From NCBI RefSeq assembly GCF_017355265.1, contig NZ_JADIJQ010000012.1, positions 1 through 64,000 on the forward strand: a DNA stretch of 64,000 nucleotides, written 5' to 3'. How positions within the stretch are numbered: position 1 is the first letter of the stretch; every line of letters starts with the position of its first letter. The position numbers and the translations under genes were made by a program. Source of the stretch: Tessaracoccus sp. SD287 (GTDB lineage Bacteria > Actinomycetota > Actinomycetes > Propionibacteriales > Propionibacteriaceae). Below, in pieces: positions 10,601 to 18,504 of the stretch. The notes beneath the pieces were generated by a model. The model saw only the letters and a list, made by a program, of their open reading frames with translations. It was not told where the DNA came from and made no database searches.

Positions 10601-11039
10601 CACGCTGCCCTACCTCTACGGACTGCGCCCCAACGTGGAGCAGGTGATCACCCTGGACAAGGGGGTCACCCTGATCGCCACCATGGAGGCCATCGGCGAA
10701 CCCGACAAGAAGGGCAAGCGGGTGGTGATGACCCAGTTCAACGGCGCCATGCGCCCGGTGCGGGTGCGGGACCGATCCATCAAGGCCGACATCCAGACCG
10801 CCGAGCGCGCCGATGCCAGCAACCCCGGCCACGTGGCCGCCCCCTTCTCGGGTGCCGTCACCGTGCGCGTCGGTCAGGGTGACAGCGTCACCGCCGGTGA
10901 CCCGGTGGCGGTGATCGAGGCCATGAAGATGGAGGCGGCGATCAACGCGCCGATCTCGGGTGTCGTCGAGCGGGTCGTGGTGACCGACACGGTCCAGGCC
11001 GAGGGCGGCGACCTGCTGCTGGTGGTGAAGCCCGCCTGA
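7635..11039 (+). CDS. pyc: Pyruvate carboxylase
   Basis: A full-length single-chain enzyme of 1,134 residues carboxylating pyruvate to oxaloacetate with ATP, bicarbonate and biotin. Biotin carboxylase occupies about 1-450 (KVLVANRGEIAVR, GYGFLSEN, GGGGRGMR, EMNPRIQVEHTVTEEV). The carboxyltransferase domain begins near 530 (VTDTTFRDAHQSLLATR) with HTHDTAGG near 740 for the metal site. The carboxyl carrier domain is at the end with the biotinyl lysine in EAMKMEAA at about residue 1098. In propionic-acid bacteria this anaplerotic route exists alongside methylmalonyl-CoA carboxytransferase. ATG 7635 directly precedes the canonical FSKVLVANRG start. No biotin ligase gene is adjacent. Confidence 0.97.
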   Translation: MFSKVLVANRGEIAVRAFRAAYELGARTVAVFPYEDRQAEHRIKADEAYQIGQEGHPVSAYLDISEVIRAAKEAGADAIYPGYGFLSENPDLAQACADNDLIFVGPPAAVLEMAGNKVRAIEAARRAGLPTLNSSAPSQDVDELVAAADEIGFPVFVKAVAGGGGRGMRMVHQPEDLRDALDAAMREAMGAFGDSTVFVEQAVQRPRHIEVQILADQHGNVIHLYERDCSIQRRHQKVIEMAPARNLDPALRDAMCADAVAFARAINYQNAGTVEFLVETAGPRAGQHVFIEMNPRIQVEHTVTEEVTDVDLVASQMRIASGETLADLGLSQESIEVRGHALQARITTEDPSNGFRPDTGVITAYRSASGAGIRLDGGTTATGVEISGFFDSLLVKVTASGRDFQTALNRQRRALAEFRIRGVSTNIPFLRAVLDDPDFEAGNTSTRFIDERPYLLTSRAPADRGTKVLRWLADVTVNRPNGEQMTTLDPADKLPAFDRKSLPPAGSKQRLDELGPAGFAQWLRQSDHVEVTDTTFRDAHQSLLATRVRSRDLLAAAPAVARMTPELLSVECWGGATYDVALRFLGEDPWERLAQLREAMPNMALQMLLRGRNTVGYTPYPTKVTTAFVEEATATGVDIFRIFDALNDVDQMRPAIEAVLETGTAVAEVALCYTSDLNDPGEDIYTLDFYLRLAEKIVQAGAHVLAIKDMAGLLRPPAAFDLVTALRKNFDLPVHLHTHDTAGGQTATLLRAIDAGVDAVDLASAPMAGTTSQPPASALVNALVHSRRSTRLDPAAVSDLEPYWEAVRKVYHPFESGLASPTGRVYTHEIPGGQLSNLRQQAIALGLGDRFEQIEAMYAAANKILGRPTKVTPSSKVVGDLALHLVAVNADPAEFEADPQKFDIPDSVIGFLNGELGIPAGGWPEPFRSKALVGRATPVRQTELAPEDEELLNSAGRDRQKALNRLLFPGPTKDFEESREEFGDLTGIPTLPYLYGLRPNVEQVITLDKGVTLIATMEAIGEPDKKGKRVVMTQFNGAMRPVRVRDRSIKADIQTAERADASNPGHVAAPFSGAVTVRVGQGDSVTAGDPVAVIEAMKMEAAINAPISGVVERVVVTDTVQAEGGDLLLVVKPA

Positions 11040-11891
11040 TCAGCGGGGGCGCCGGATCTGGCGCCCCGTCACGATCGGGGCAGTCGGGTCAATGTCGCGG
11101 GGCTGGTTCGAGCGGGTCTGGCGTCCGGTGACCAGCGGCTCGTGCGGGTCCCACTCGCCGGTGGCGCGCGGCTGGGTGCCCGTGGCGTAGGGCTGCTCGC
11201 CGTGCTGGGGGGTGGCCATCTCGGCGCGGTTGGTCTCCCACCAAGCGACGTAGAGGTCGGGCAGCACCCGGTCGGCCTGGACGGCCTGCTGGGTCCAGCC
11301 CGCGAAGTCGTCCAGGAACGCCAACAGGTGCTCGGCGCCGCCGCGCCACGGCTCGTCCACCCGTGCCACCACGGCCCGCAGTGCCTGGGCGGTGGCCAGC
11401 ACGTGGCTGTTCTTGGCGTAACCAATGCGCATGCCGTGGGCTGGGCGCAGCGGCAGCGCGATGTCATTGGCCATCAACGCCCCCAGGCTGTACTGGGAGT
11501 GCAGTCCCGCCTTGGTCAGGGCAAAGTCAAAGGCCTCTGCCTGCGCCGTGGTCAGGGTGAAGGTGGTGGTGCCGTAGTCACGCTCGTCGACCCAGGCGTC
11601 GACCACCTTCCAGCTGGCGATCAACCGGGACGGCTCCACGAAGCGTCCGGCGATCAGCGCCTCCCAGTCCGACGGGGTCGGGTCGTCATGGCCCACCACC
11701 ACCGCCAGCGGATCCCGACGGAACATCGGCCCGATGCGCTGGATCATGCTCGGCTTGCGCTGCTGCTCGCTCGCGGGCACCGAGAAGACGTTCGACGCGA
11801 TCCGCCGCAGCTCCGCGGCGAGGTCTGGATCGGCACCGAACATGTCCCTGACGTCGTACACGCTGATCGCATGCAGCCGTAGCTCACCCAT
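11040..11891 (-). CDS. Unknown cytosolic protein with a short repeated C-terminal tail
   Basis: A 283-residue protein I cannot assign. It begins GELRLHAISVYDVRDMFG, has no signal peptide or membrane segment, and contains several Trp-rich helical stretches (SWKVVDAWVDERDYG). The last 40 residues are low complexity and repeat the motif VTGRQ-x-R: PLVTGRQTR and PIVTGRQIR, with looser copies ATGTQPR and ATGEW before them. The tail could be a disordered peptide-binding segment. ATG 11891 is taken as start because sequence upstream becomes unlike protein. It ends right after the pyc stop on the opposite strand. Confidence 0.72.
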   Translation of the reverse strand: MGELRLHAISVYDVRDMFGADPDLAAELRRIASNVFSVPASEQQRKPSMIQRIGPMFRRDPLAVVVGHDDPTPSDWEALIAGRFVEPSRLIASWKVVDAWVDERDYGTTTFTLTTAQAEAFDFALTKAGLHSQYSLGALMANDIALPLRPAHGMRIGYAKNSHVLATAQALRAVVARVDEPWRGGAEHLLAFLDDFAGWTQQAVQADRVLPDLYVAWWETNRAEMATPQHGEQPYATGTQPRATGEWDPHEPLVTGRQTRSNQPRDIDPTAPIVTGRQIRRPR

Positions 11892-11928
11892 GTGCCAACG
11901 GTAACCGATGCGGGCTAAGGTGTCTGGA

Positions 11929-12015
11929 ATGAACCCCCGTAGCCGCAAAGCCGTCGTGACCCTGGGTCTGGTGGCACTGGTGGTCCTGGTGGTGCTGGGC
12001 GCATGGCTCGCCTGA
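11929..12015 (+). CDS. 28-residue single-span membrane peptide
   Basis: A short open frame beginning MNPRSRKAVV with a basic N-terminus followed by one hydrophobic helix of about 18 residues (LGLVALVVLVVLGAWLA) and a stop. AAGG stands about eight bases before the ATG. The basic-then-hydrophobic pattern fits a type II single-pass peptide. Its last 13 bases overlap the start of the secreted protein gene at 12,003, so it may also serve to couple translation of that gene. Expression is not shown; the case rests on composition, ribosome site and overlap. Confidence 0.55.
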   Translation: MNPRSRKAVVTLGLVALVVLVVLGAWLA

Positions 12016-12989
12016 GCCGATGGTGCGCGGCGCTCGCGGCAGCGCTCGCCATCAGCCTGGGGGTGCAGTCGGTGCCTGCACTGGCAGAGGATGCCACCTT
12101 CACCGTCAGCCGTGAACTCGCGCTCACCGGTCTGGCCGCCGACACCAACCTGGGGGTGTACTGGGCGGTCGCCGACCCCACCTCGTCCGACCTGGTGGCG
12201 CTCGGCCCGTCCGGCTCGGTGGAGGGGACGATGAATCTGACCCAGTCGGTGACCAGCGTGCAGGCCCTCGCCAGCCGCGCCGGTGTGCTCTACGTCGCCG
12301 ACATTGGTGACCCGGACGCCTCCCGCACGTCGGTGACGGTGCTGCGGGTCGGTGAACCCCGCTACGGCGAGATCGTGGCGAGGGAGTGGAGCTTCAGCTA
12401 CTCCGATGGCCCCCACGACGCGGCCGCCTTCGGGGTCTCAGGACGCGGCAACCTGTACGTCATCACCCGCGGCGCCAACCCCGGGGTCTACCGCGCCAGC
12501 GCGCAGCCTCGGACAGGTGTCACCAACACCCTGACCCGGCTCGGCAGCGCGCCGGCAGGGGTCAGCGACATGACCTTTTTGCCTGACGGCTCCAGCATGG
12601 CCGTCTGGGCTGCGGGCGGGTTGTTCCTCATCAACGGTTTCGATCTGAGCGTCGATGCCGTGGCACCCATCGCCCGCACCGGTGAGGCGCTCACCCTGGG
12701 CCTGGAGCAGCGGCTGATCATGCTGGGCGCCGGCGGCGCCACCCCCCGGGTCACCGCCAACCAGCGGCCGACCGGAATGACCTCCATCTCACCGACCCCC
12801 ACGCCCACCCCGACCCCGAGCCCCAGCCCGACGGCACCGGCCACCCCGGAGCCCACGGAGCAGGCCACCGCGTCGGCCCGGCGCACCGGCACCATGCTCG
12901 CCATCGCCGGAGCCGGCGCCCTGGCGGTGCTGGCCGGGCTGGCGACACTGCTGCCGCGCGGCGGTCGGCACCCCCGCCGGGGTGCCTGA
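12003..12989 (+). CDS. Secreted, membrane-anchored propeller-like protein
   Basis: 328 residues with a signal peptide (about 1-29, cleavage near PALAED), an extracellular domain of about 230 residues rich in short strand motifs (VLYVADIGDPDAS, GNLYVITRGANPGVYR), a Thr/Pro linker ([13 protein letters not shown]), one transmembrane helix near 297-316 and a basic tail (RGGRHPRRGA). The strand repeats look like a beta-propeller of the NHL/SMP-30 sort but I cannot name the family. The start overlaps the 28-residue peptide gene; no strong ribosome site precedes the ATG, consistent with translational coupling. Confidence 0.78.
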   Translation: MARLSRWCAALAAALAISLGVQSVPALAEDATFTVSRELALTGLAADTNLGVYWAVADPTSSDLVALGPSGSVEGTMNLTQSVTSVQALASRAGVLYVADIGDPDASRTSVTVLRVGEPRYGEIVAREWSFSYSDGPHDAAAFGVSGRGNLYVITRGANPGVYRASAQPRTGVTNTLTRLGSAPAGVSDMTFLPDGSSMAVWAAGGLFLINGFDLSVDAVAPIARTGEALTLGLEQRLIMLGAGGATPRVTANQRPTGMTSISPTPTPTPTPSPSPTAPATPEPTEQATASARRTGTMLAIAGAGALAVLAGLATLLPRGGRHPRRGA

Positions 12990-12994
12990 GCAGC

Positions 12995-14101
12995 TCAGTA
13001 CTGGCCCAGCAACCAGTCGATGCACCCCAGCAGCGCACTGACGTCGTCGGGGTCGACGCTGGTGAAGCAGCCGATGCGCAACTGGTTGCGACCGAGCTTG
13101 CGATAGGGCTCGGTGTCGAGAATCCCATTGGCTCGCAGGTCGGCGGCGAGTCGGCGGGCGTCCACCTGGTCGGCGAAGTCGACGGTGGCCACCACCGGCG
13201 AGCGGAACTCGGCCGCGACGAAGGGGGAGGCCAGGTCGTGGGCCTCGGCCCAGCGGTAGACGCGCCCCGAGGAGTTGCTGGTGCGGCCGGTGACGAAGTC
13301 CATGCCGCCGCGCTCGACCATCCACTGCAGTTGTTCGGCCAGCAGCACCAGGGTGGCGATGGCCGGGGTGTTCAGGGTCTGGTTCGACCGCGAGTTGGCG
13401 GCGGCGACGGCCAGGTTCAGCGACTCGGGCACCCAGCGGTCGCCGCGCCCGGTCACCTGTTCGGCCCGGGCCAGCGCTGCCGGTGAGCAGAAGGCCAGCC
13501 ACAGCCCACCGTCGGAGGAGAAGTTCTTCTGCGGCGCGAAGTAGTACACGTCGGTCTGGGACAGGTCGGCGGCCATGCCACCGGCCGCCGAGGTCGCATC
13601 GACCACCACCAGCGCCTCGCCGCTGTCCCGGGGACGCTGGACGGGGGCCGCGGCACCGGTGGAGGTCTCGTTCTGGGCCCAGCCGTAGAGGTCGACCCCG
13701 TCGGTGGCGGTCGGCACCACGACCGTGCCCGGTGCCGACTCGAACACGACCGGGTCGGCCAGGAACGGTGCCCGGGCAGTGGCGGTGGCGAACTTCCTGC
13801 TGAATTCGCCGTAGACGCCGTGGGCGCTGCGCTGGTCGACCAGCGAGCAGGTCGCGACATCCCAGAAGATCGTCGAGCCGCCGTTGCCCAGCACCAGTTC
13901 GTAACCCTCGGGGGCGTCGTAGAGTGCGGCGGCGAGTTCGCGGATGCGTCCGACCAGGTTCTTCACCCCCGCCTGCCGGTGGGAGGTGCCCAGCAGCGGG
14001 CTGGACGCCAGCGCCGCCACGGCCTCGGGACGAATCTTGGCGGGGCCGCTGCCGAACCTGGGGTCGCGGGGCAGCAGGTCGGTGGGGATGCGCAGATTCA
14101 T
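12995..14101 (-). CDS. serC: Phosphoserine aminotransferase
   Basis: 368 residues, the length of the actinobacterial SerC form. It makes 3-phosphoserine from 3-phosphohydroxypyruvate and glutamate in serine synthesis. Visible landmarks are RFGSGPAKIRPEA near the start, LGTSHRQAGVK for substrate binding, LGNGGSTIFWD, VVDATSAAGG, and the PLP lysine in YYFAPQKNFSSDGG. The end KLGRNQLRIGCF matches the substrate-binding Arg segment. ATG 14101 fits family starts. It is divergent from pdxH, which makes its PLP cofactor, with only 46 bases between, so the two probably share a control region. Confidence 0.95.
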   Translation of the reverse strand: MNLRIPTDLLPRDPRFGSGPAKIRPEAVAALASSPLLGTSHRQAGVKNLVGRIRELAAALYDAPEGYELVLGNGGSTIFWDVATCSLVDQRSAHGVYGEFSRKFATATARAPFLADPVVFESAPGTVVVPTATDGVDLYGWAQNETSTGAAAPVQRPRDSGEALVVVDATSAAGGMAADLSQTDVYYFAPQKNFSSDGGLWLAFCSPAALARAEQVTGRGDRWVPESLNLAVAAANSRSNQTLNTPAIATLVLLAEQLQWMVERGGMDFVTGRTSNSSGRVYRWAEAHDLASPFVAAEFRSPVVATVDFADQVDARRLAADLRANGILDTEPYRKLGRNQLRIGCFTSVDPDDVSALLGCIDWLLGQY

Positions 14102-14147
14102 GGGGCGATTCTTCCACGCTCGCACCGGCACCCTTGAGCAGGCCACA

Positions 14148-14819
14148 ATGAGTCCCATGGTTGACCTGCACCACGCCCGACGCGAGTACGCCGGGCAGCC
14201 CATCGCCGATGAGGGCGCCTCGCCGTGGCCCCTGTTCGAGCAGTGGTTCGCCGAGGCACGCCAGGGTGAGGCTGCCGGTGAACTGGTCGAAGCCGCGGCC
14301 ATGACGCTGGCCACCGTCGACCCCGACGGGCAACCCAGCAGCCGGGTGGTGCTGCTCAAGGCCTTCGGCAGGGATTTCGGCGAGCACGGCGGCTTCGACT
14401 TCTACAGCCATGCCACGTCCCGCAAGGGCCGGGCCATCGCCCACCAGGCCCGGGTGGGTCTGCACCTGTACTGGCCCACCCAGAATCGTCAGGTCCGCGT
14501 CGAGGGCGTCGCCTCGGTCAAGTCGCGGGCAGAGGCCGAGGCGTACTGGCGGGCCAGGCCGCGAGCCTCGCAGGTGGCCGCACTGGTCGCCCACCAGTCC
14601 CACCCGCGCCAGACCCGGGGGTCGCTGGAGGCGGAGTTCGCCACCGCGACCGCCGCCTACCTCGACCGGGACGTGCCCTGCCCCGACGACTGGTGTGGCT
14701 ACCGGGTGAGCCCGCACCACGTGGAGTTCTGGCAGGGCATGCCCAGCCGCCTGCACGACCGGCTGGTCTTCGACCTGCAGCCCGACGGCAGCTGGGTCAG
14801 CGGCCGGCTCGACCCGTGA
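14148..14819 (+). CDS. pdxH: Pyridoxamine 5'-phosphate oxidase
   Basis: 223 residues. FMN-dependent oxidation of PNP or PMP to pyridoxal phosphate. Family landmarks: LATVDPDGQPSSRVVLLK (FMN phosphate binding), FDFYSHATSRKGRAI, LYWPTQNRQVRVEG, and the C-terminal substrate/FMN segment VEFWQGMPSRLHDR. The start may be ATG 14148 or ATG 14157; both are close to the expected N-terminus and neither has a strong ribosome site. Divergent from the PLP enzyme gene serC. The 3' end overlaps the convergent acVLRF1 gene by 23 bases. Confidence 0.95.
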   Translation: MSPMVDLHHARREYAGQPIADEGASPWPLFEQWFAEARQGEAAGELVEAAAMTLATVDPDGQPSSRVVLLKAFGRDFGEHGGFDFYSHATSRKGRAIAHQARVGLHLYWPTQNRQVRVEGVASVKSRAEAEAYWRARPRASQVAALVAHQSHPRQTRGSLEAEFATATAAYLDRDVPCPDDWCGYRVSPHHVEFWQGMPSRLHDRLVFDLQPDGSWVSGRLDP

Positions 14820-15486
14820 TCGCTGCCGCGTCCAGGTCAATGCTGATGGCCCGGGCCGCGGCCACCGCCTCCTTGAGGACTTCGAGCCTCGGGTCGGGCA
14901 CGGGCAGGGTGGGGTGCGCGCTGCGCAACGCCGCCAGGCCACGCAACCGGGGATCGGCCAGAACGGCGTCGACGAAGGTCGAGTCCCCACCGCAGACGAC
15001 CGCCTCGAGGGTGGCGAGCTCGGGCAGCAGCCGGGTCAGGCACCGTTCGATGGTGTCATCGATGGCCTTGTCGGTCTGGTTCCCGCGGCGGCGGGCGTAG
15101 CGCTGCTGCGACCAGCCACCGGCCTTGGTCCTGCCCTGGACGTAGGAGGTGTCCACCTTGGAGACCACCAGGTCGGGGCCCTGCGCGATGCCCACGGCAT
15201 GGGCACCCTTGCGTCCCAGCAGCAGCGCCACCCGCCGGTCCCGGGTCAGGTGCGCGATCACGGCGCCGGGGGAGGCCTGCTCGTCGATCGGCTCCCAGTA
15301 GTTCACCAGCCGGGCATGGGCGCCGTCGGCGGCACTCAGCAGCACCTGGTCGGCGGCCGGTGTCCAGGTGGTCACCCCGTGGCCCTGGCGGAACCGGTCA
15401 ATCCAGCCGGACAGGCGTCCCGGGTCGACGCTGACGCGCCTGACCCAGGTCGGGGTTGCCGGATCGGTGGGGTCCACGAGGCTCAC
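14797..15486 (-). CDS. acVLRF1-family peptidyl-tRNA hydrolase (release-factor-like)
   Basis: About 229 residues. The segment KAGGWSQQRYARRRGNQ near residue 120 is the family's signature, with the Gln pair standing where release factors have GGQ. Related Vms1/ANKZF1 proteins release nascent chains from stalled ribosomes by cleaving peptidyl-tRNA; the actinobacterial branch was defined by sequence analysis. The N-terminal half is an RNase H-like or eRF1-domain-2-like fold by family knowledge. GTG 15486 is chosen; a TTG at 15504 is an alternative. A lone gene convergent with pdxH. Confidence 0.85.
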   Translation of the reverse strand: MSLVDPTDPATPTWVRRVSVDPGRLSGWIDRFRQGHGVTTWTPAADQVLLSAADGAHARLVNYWEPIDEQASPGAVIAHLTRDRRVALLLGRKGAHAVGIAQGPDLVVSKVDTSYVQGRTKAGGWSQQRYARRRGNQTDKAIDDTIERCLTRLLPELATLEAVVCGGDSTFVDAVLADPRLRGLAALRSAHPTLPVPDPRLEVLKEAVAAARAISIDLDAAAITGRAGR

Positions 15487-15576
15487 GCTACCGCCGGTGG
15501 TCAACTGGCCGCCGGTGTCGGCGGCGCACCATAGGCTGTGACCACCAGATCACCAGATTGACGGAAGGGTTCGGTC

Positions 15577-16725
15577 GTGGCACTGATCGCTGCAGAACGG
15601 GTAGTCACGGGCGACGCCGGCCCCCAGCCGCGGCCGCTGACGTTGGTCATCGACGGGGGCCGCATCACCGAGGTGCGCGACGGCCTCGACGCCCGCGCGG
15701 AGGTCGTCGACGGGTGGATCGTGCCAGGCTTCGTCGACACCCACTGCCACGGCGCGGCCGGCGCCGACCTGGCCGGCGGTGACCCCGACGGGGTCGCAGC
15801 CGCCATCGACCACCACCGACGCCACGGCACCACCACCCTGTTCGCGAGCACCGTCACCGAGTCGATGGACGACGTGATCGCCCAGATCGGGCGGCTGCGT
15901 CCCCTGGTCGAATCGGGCGAGCTCGCCGGCATCCACCTCGAGGGACCGTTCCTGGCCGAGGCCAGGAAGGGCGCCCACAACCCTGCCCTGTTGACCGACC
16001 CGGCACCCGAGCACGTGGAGGCGATCCTGCGGGCATCCGGCGGCACCGTCCGGTCGGTCACCCTGGCCCCCGAACGCAGCCACGGCATCGACGCCACCCG
16101 CCGGTTCACCGAGGCCGGGGTGGTGGTGGCATTCGGCCACTCCGACGCCGACCACACGGTGACCCGCGCCTGCCTGGAGGCGGGGGCGTCGGTGGTCACC
16201 CACCTGTTCAACGCGATGCGTCCCATCCACCACCGCGAGCCGGGCCCCATCCCGCTGCTGCTGGACGACCCGCGCGCCATGGTGGAACTGATCTGCGACG
16301 GCACCCACCTGCATCCCGAGGTGATCGCGATGGCCATTGACGCCGCCGGCATCGACCGGGTGGCGTTGGTGACCGACGCCATGAGCGCCACCGGCCAGTC
16401 CGACGGCGACTACGGTTTGGGCAGCCTCAGGGTGGCCGTCCGCGAAGGTGTCGCGAAGATCCTCGAGGACGACGGCACCCTCGGCGCCATTGCCGGGTCG
16501 ACGCTGACCATGGCCGCCGCCGTCGCCTACGTCGTGGGGCAGGTGGGCCGCGAGGTCGGTGAGGCAGCGATCATGGCATCGACCACGCCGGCCCGACGCT
16601 TCGGGTTGGACCAGGTCGGGGCACTGCTGCCCGGACGGCGCGCCGACCTGTGCATTCTTGATGATGACGGCGTGCTGCAGAAGGTCTTGCGGCACGGCGT
16701 CCGGGTGGAAGGATCAGCGTCATGA
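15577..16725 (+). CDS. nagA: N-acetylglucosamine-6-phosphate deacetylase
   Basis: 382 residues of the amidohydrolase superfamily, removing acetate from GlcNAc-6-phosphate to give glucosamine-6-phosphate for NagB. Metal and substrate residues are visible: PGFVDTHCHG near 47-56, GIHLEGPFL with the metal Glu, AFGHSDAD and VTHLFNAM for metal His residues, and LVTDAMSATG carrying the catalytic Asp. GTG 15577 follows GGAAGGG. It overlaps dtxR in an ATGA, putting an amino-sugar enzyme and a metal-dependent repressor on one transcript. Confidence 0.96.
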   Translation: MALIAAERVVTGDAGPQPRPLTLVIDGGRITEVRDGLDARAEVVDGWIVPGFVDTHCHGAAGADLAGGDPDGVAAAIDHHRRHGTTTLFASTVTESMDDVIAQIGRLRPLVESGELAGIHLEGPFLAEARKGAHNPALLTDPAPEHVEAILRASGGTVRSVTLAPERSHGIDATRRFTEAGVVVAFGHSDADHTVTRACLEAGASVVTHLFNAMRPIHHREPGPIPLLLDDPRAMVELICDGTHLHPEVIAMAIDAAGIDRVALVTDAMSATGQSDGDYGLGSLRVAVREGVAKILEDDGTLGAIAGSTLTMAAAVAYVVGQVGREVGEAAIMASTTPARRFGLDQVGALLPGRRADLCILDDDGVLQKVLRHGVRVEGSAS

Positions 16726-17417
16726 GCGAACTCATCGACACCACGGAGATGTACCTGCGGACCGTCTACGAGCTCAACGAGGAGGGGGTGCCGCCGATGC
16801 GGGCCCGGATCGCCGAGCGCCTGCACCAGAGCGGCCCCACCGTCTCGCAGACGGTGGCCCGGATGGAGCGCGACGGGCTGCTGCACCTGGGCATCGACCG
16901 CACCATCCAACTCACCGACGAGGGCCAGTCGCTGGCCGAGGCGGTCATGCGCAAGCACCGACTGGCCGAGCGCCTGCTCATCGACGTGATCGGCCTGGAC
17001 TGGGAACTGGTCCACTCCGAGGCCTGCCGGTGGGAACACGTCATCTCCGACGAGGTCGAACGCAAGCTGTTCGAACTGCTGCCCGACACCAGCCAGTCGC
17101 CCTACGGCAACCCGATTCCCGGGATGGAGGTTTTCGGCGTCACCGACCCGGCGCCCCGGTTCCGAGAGGGCAACCAGCCGTTCGGTGAGCTGCTGCGGCA
17201 GGCGGACGCCCCCGTGGACGTCGTGCTGGTGCGGATGAGCGAGGCCGTCCAGGCCGACGACGCCCTGCTGGCGCTGCTTGCCGGGGCAGGGCTGCGTCCG
17301 GGGGTCCAGGTGACCCTCGACCCAGCTCGGCCCCTCGACCTGGCCGTCGCCGGCCATCCGCCGGTGCGGGTGCCCCACGGCTGGGTGATCGACGGGCTGT
17401 TCGGCCGGGTGGCATGA
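16722..17417 (+). CDS. DtxR/IdeR-type metal-dependent repressor
   Basis: 231 residues. Winged-helix DNA-binding domain at 1-70 (TTEMYLRTVYEL, SGPTVSQTVARMERDGL). Dimerisation/metal domain to about 140 and an SH3-like C-terminal domain. All metal ligands of C. diphtheriae DtxR sit at the same residue numbers: Met10, Cys102, Glu105, His106 for one site and His79, Glu83, His98 for the other. Cys at 102 favours an Fe(II)-sensing DtxR/IdeR over a Mn-sensing MntR. It should repress iron uptake genes when iron is plentiful. ATGA overlaps join it to nagA upstream and the unknown gene downstream. Confidence 0.93.
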   Translation: MSELIDTTEMYLRTVYELNEEGVPPMRARIAERLHQSGPTVSQTVARMERDGLLHLGIDRTIQLTDEGQSLAEAVMRKHRLAERLLIDVIGLDWELVHSEACRWEHVISDEVERKLFELLPDTSQSPYGNPIPGMEVFGVTDPAPRFREGNQPFGELLRQADAPVDVVLVRMSEAVQADDALLALLAGAGLRPGVQVTLDPARPLDLAVAGHPPVRVPHGWVIDGLFGRVA

Positions 17418-18490
17418 ATCATCCCGCCCACCAGACGATGGACGATGCGGGCCTGGTCGCCCTCGCCGAGGGGCACTGGTTCGACGCGGCGGAATCCATG
17501 CTGCGCAAGCGGCTGCTGGACGGCGACGACGACCCGGCCCTGAAGCTCGCCCACCAGTACGCCTCGATCGGACACCGGGTGATCTCGCTGGACGCCGAGG
17601 ACTTCCTGGAACTGGCCAGGCTGGCCCCCGGTCGTCCCTGGAGCCACCAGCTCAGCCGCAGCTGCTTCCCCATCGAACCCCGGGCCCGCGAACGCGGGGC
17701 GCTGGGCTCACTGGTGCCGCTCTACGAGTTGATGCTCGAGGTGGTCGCGTTGCGCTCGGAGCGCCACGAACCGCAGGCGCTGGTCGTCACAGCCCACCTG
17801 ATCGGGGAGTACCTGTGCCAGTTGGCGTGGGAGCCGACCCTGGGGCACGGCGGCGACCCGCTGCGGATGCCCCGCGACGTCGGCGAACGCTGGGGCACCG
17901 ACGACCCCGCCTGCCCGCATTCATCGGCGATGCGCTCGACGGCCAGACGCTCGCTCAATGCCGGCCGCGGTGACCTGGCCGGCTACACGAACTACCTCGA
18001 CAAGTTCCATTCCCGGCTGGGTGACGCCCTGGCGGTGTGCGGGATGAATCACCAGACCGTCGATGCGGGGCAGCGGCCCGACGTCGGCCCCACCTGCCCC
18101 AATCCGTGCTCCTGGGCCGTCCGCGGTTCACTGGCCCAGCGGCGCGACCTGGACGCCCGGCTGCGGCTGGCCCTGATCTACCTGGAGTCGCCGCTGGTGG
18201 CGCTGCGCCACCACGCCCCCGTGGGCCACTTCTTCGGGGTGCCGTCGATCGCCGAGATCTCCGAGGGTTGGATCGCGTCGTGGACGAAGCTCACCCAGCC
18301 GTGGAACGACGGCACCAACCCGCTGCTGCTCGAGCTCGAGCGTGGCACCTACACCAGTGACCCCGACGAGGCGCTGCCGGGCCTGTCGCTGCTGGTGTCG
18401 GTGGTCGCCAAGCGGCAGATCAGCCCGGGCCACGTGCTGCACGACATCGCCGACGACATCGTCACCACCCTCAACCATGCCGGCCGCTGA
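17414..18490 (+). CDS. Unknown cytosolic protein, third gene of the nagA-dtxR run
   Basis: 358 residues with no signal peptide or clear membrane span and no family I recognise. The first 60 residues (FDAAESMLRKRLLDG, LKLAHQYASIG) read like a TPR-like helical pair; the middle is mixed, with cysteine groups PACPHSS and CPNPCSW that could bind metal. Position after an iron-sensing repressor makes a metal link possible but this is only context. It begins in an ATGA overlap with dtxR. The downstream methyltransferase starts 14 bases after its stop. Confidence 0.7.
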   Translation: MNHPAHQTMDDAGLVALAEGHWFDAAESMLRKRLLDGDDDPALKLAHQYASIGHRVISLDAEDFLELARLAPGRPWSHQLSRSCFPIEPRARERGALGSLVPLYELMLEVVALRSERHEPQALVVTAHLIGEYLCQLAWEPTLGHGGDPLRMPRDVGERWGTDDPACPHSSAMRSTARRSLNAGRGDLAGYTNYLDKFHSRLGDALAVCGMNHQTVDAGQRPDVGPTCPNPCSWAVRGSLAQRRDLDARLRLALIYLESPLVALRHHAPVGHFFGVPSIAEISEGWIASWTKLTQPWNDGTNPLLLELERGTYTSDPDEALPGLSLLVSVVAKRQISPGHVLHDIADDIVTTLNHAGR

Positions 18491-18504
18491 CTAAGCTGGT
18501 GGTC

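Noticed and set aside
16600-17417. IdeR box near dtxR or the importer
   Set aside because: No TTAGGTTAGGCTAACC-like site was found by eye on either strand in the window.
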